A stretch of DNA of 7,079 bases from Planctomycetaceae bacterium (GTDB taxonomy: Bacteria; Planctomycetota; Planctomycetia; Pirellulales; Thermoguttaceae): NCBI GenBank assembly GCA_031257725.1, contig JAIROD010000779.1, forward strand, positions 1 through 7,079, written 5' to 3'. A program made the position numbers and the translations under genes. Below are positions 6,959-7,079 of this stretch, piece after piece. Below the pieces are notes generated by a model. That model ran no database searches. It was not told the DNA's origin and worked only from the letters and a program-made list of their open reading frames with translations. Within the stretch, counting starts at the first letter, position 1; every line of letters begins with the position of its first letter.

Positions 6959-7023
6959 CTGTTGGTATTGCGTTCTTCAGAAGAAAACATTGATTTCCTA
7001 TCGTTACAACGCAATACCAACGG
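6959..7023. repeat. 65-base element with 16-base inverted ends
   Basis: GTTGGTATTGCGTT at 6961-6974 is the exact reverse complement of 7008-7021. Extending to 6959 and 7023 gives 16-base arms with one G-T pair. The 33-base centre contains a nested 13-base palindrome overlapping the left arm (6973-6985). The size and symmetry suit a miniature dispersed repeat (REP- or MITE-like). No target-site duplication was seen and no transposase gene is in the window. Confidence 0.65.
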
Positions 7024-7034
7024 CTAGTTTAGAA

Positions 7035-7051
7035 ACATCCCGTTGGGATGT
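7035..7051. repeat. Short hairpin ACATCCC/GGGATGT
   Basis: Seven bases pair perfectly (7035-7041 with 7045-7051) around a GTT loop. A seven-A run follows on the plus strand, so it would precede T on neither side in terminator fashion. It lies between the inverted-repeat element and the AT-rich motif, and may be part of one composite repeat. Confidence 0.6.
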
Positions 7052-7079
7052 AAAAAAACTGCACTGAAATATTACCAAA
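7052..7079. repeat. A-tract plus CACTGA motif, right copy of a direct repeat
   Basis: Seven A (7052-7058) are followed after three bases by 18 bases (7062-7079) that match 102-119 in the same orientation at 16 of 18 positions. The window ends in ATTACCAAA. If the palindrome seen at the left copy is kept, the sequence beyond the window should continue with TTTGGTAA or a close variant. Confidence 0.45.

Larger units (their letters stand above)
6716..7079. other. Non-coding right end with several hairpins
   Basis: No convincing gene lies in these 364 bases. A short plus-strand frame runs from 6700 to 6933 but overlaps the end of the DUF11 gene, includes a hairpin and has no recognisable protein character. 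The region holds a small stem at 6868-6881 (TGTCC/GGACA with a 4-base loop), a 12-base stem at 6894-6925, a widely spaced inverted repeat at 6959-7023, a short stem at 7035-7051, and the AT-rich repeat motif at 7052-7079. It looks like an accumulation site for short dispersed repeats. Confidence 0.7.

Noticed and set aside
6894..7051. CRISPR array
   Set aside because: The repeated sequences here are inverted, not direct, and there is no regular repeat-spacer spacing and no cas gene.

Overview
The window looks like chromosomal DNA from a planctomycete of moderate to low GC content. This is inferred from gene content: the secreted and lipoprotein genes at 1375-2556, 2649-3416 and 5612-6715 match protein types that I recall almost only from Planctomycetes (a lipoprotein with a proline/glutamine-rich tail, a short secreted paralogue, and a protein ending in a DUF11 domain). 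A host-gut or other low-GC lineage is possible, but only composition suggests it. No tRNA, rRNA, CRISPR array, transposase or integrase gene was seen.

Layout: Positions 1-60 form a nearly perfect long palindrome of the dispersed-repeat kind. A minus-strand gene (140-1141) follows, encoding an exported protein that may be LolA-like. After a 233-base divergent intergenic region comes a plus-strand run of four genes: a lipoprotein (1375-2556), its shorter secreted paralogue (2649-3416), a 710-residue putative two-nuclease protein (3437-5569), and a DUF11 protein (5612-6715). The last 364 bases hold no convincing gene but contain several hairpins. They end in an AT-rich motif that is also present near the left end.

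The outstanding gene is 3437-5569. It reads as an N-terminal Mrr-like PD-(D/E)xK endonuclease fold with a non-canonical active-site segment, then a probable winged helix, a helical region, and a C-terminal PIN-like nuclease with four well-placed acidic residues. It has no signal peptide, its middle is much more AT-rich than its neighbours, and it sits between genes for exported proteins that look like one functional set. The simplest reading is a single-gene nuclease module, plausibly for defence against foreign DNA or RNA, that was inserted into an envelope-protein operon and is expressed from that operon's promoter. The fold calls come from reading motifs by eye, and the defence role is inference.

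How the genes relate: the two paralogues and the DUF11 protein are all exported and probably act together in the cell envelope, though their actual function is unknown. The minus-strand gene shares only the divergent intergenic region with them.
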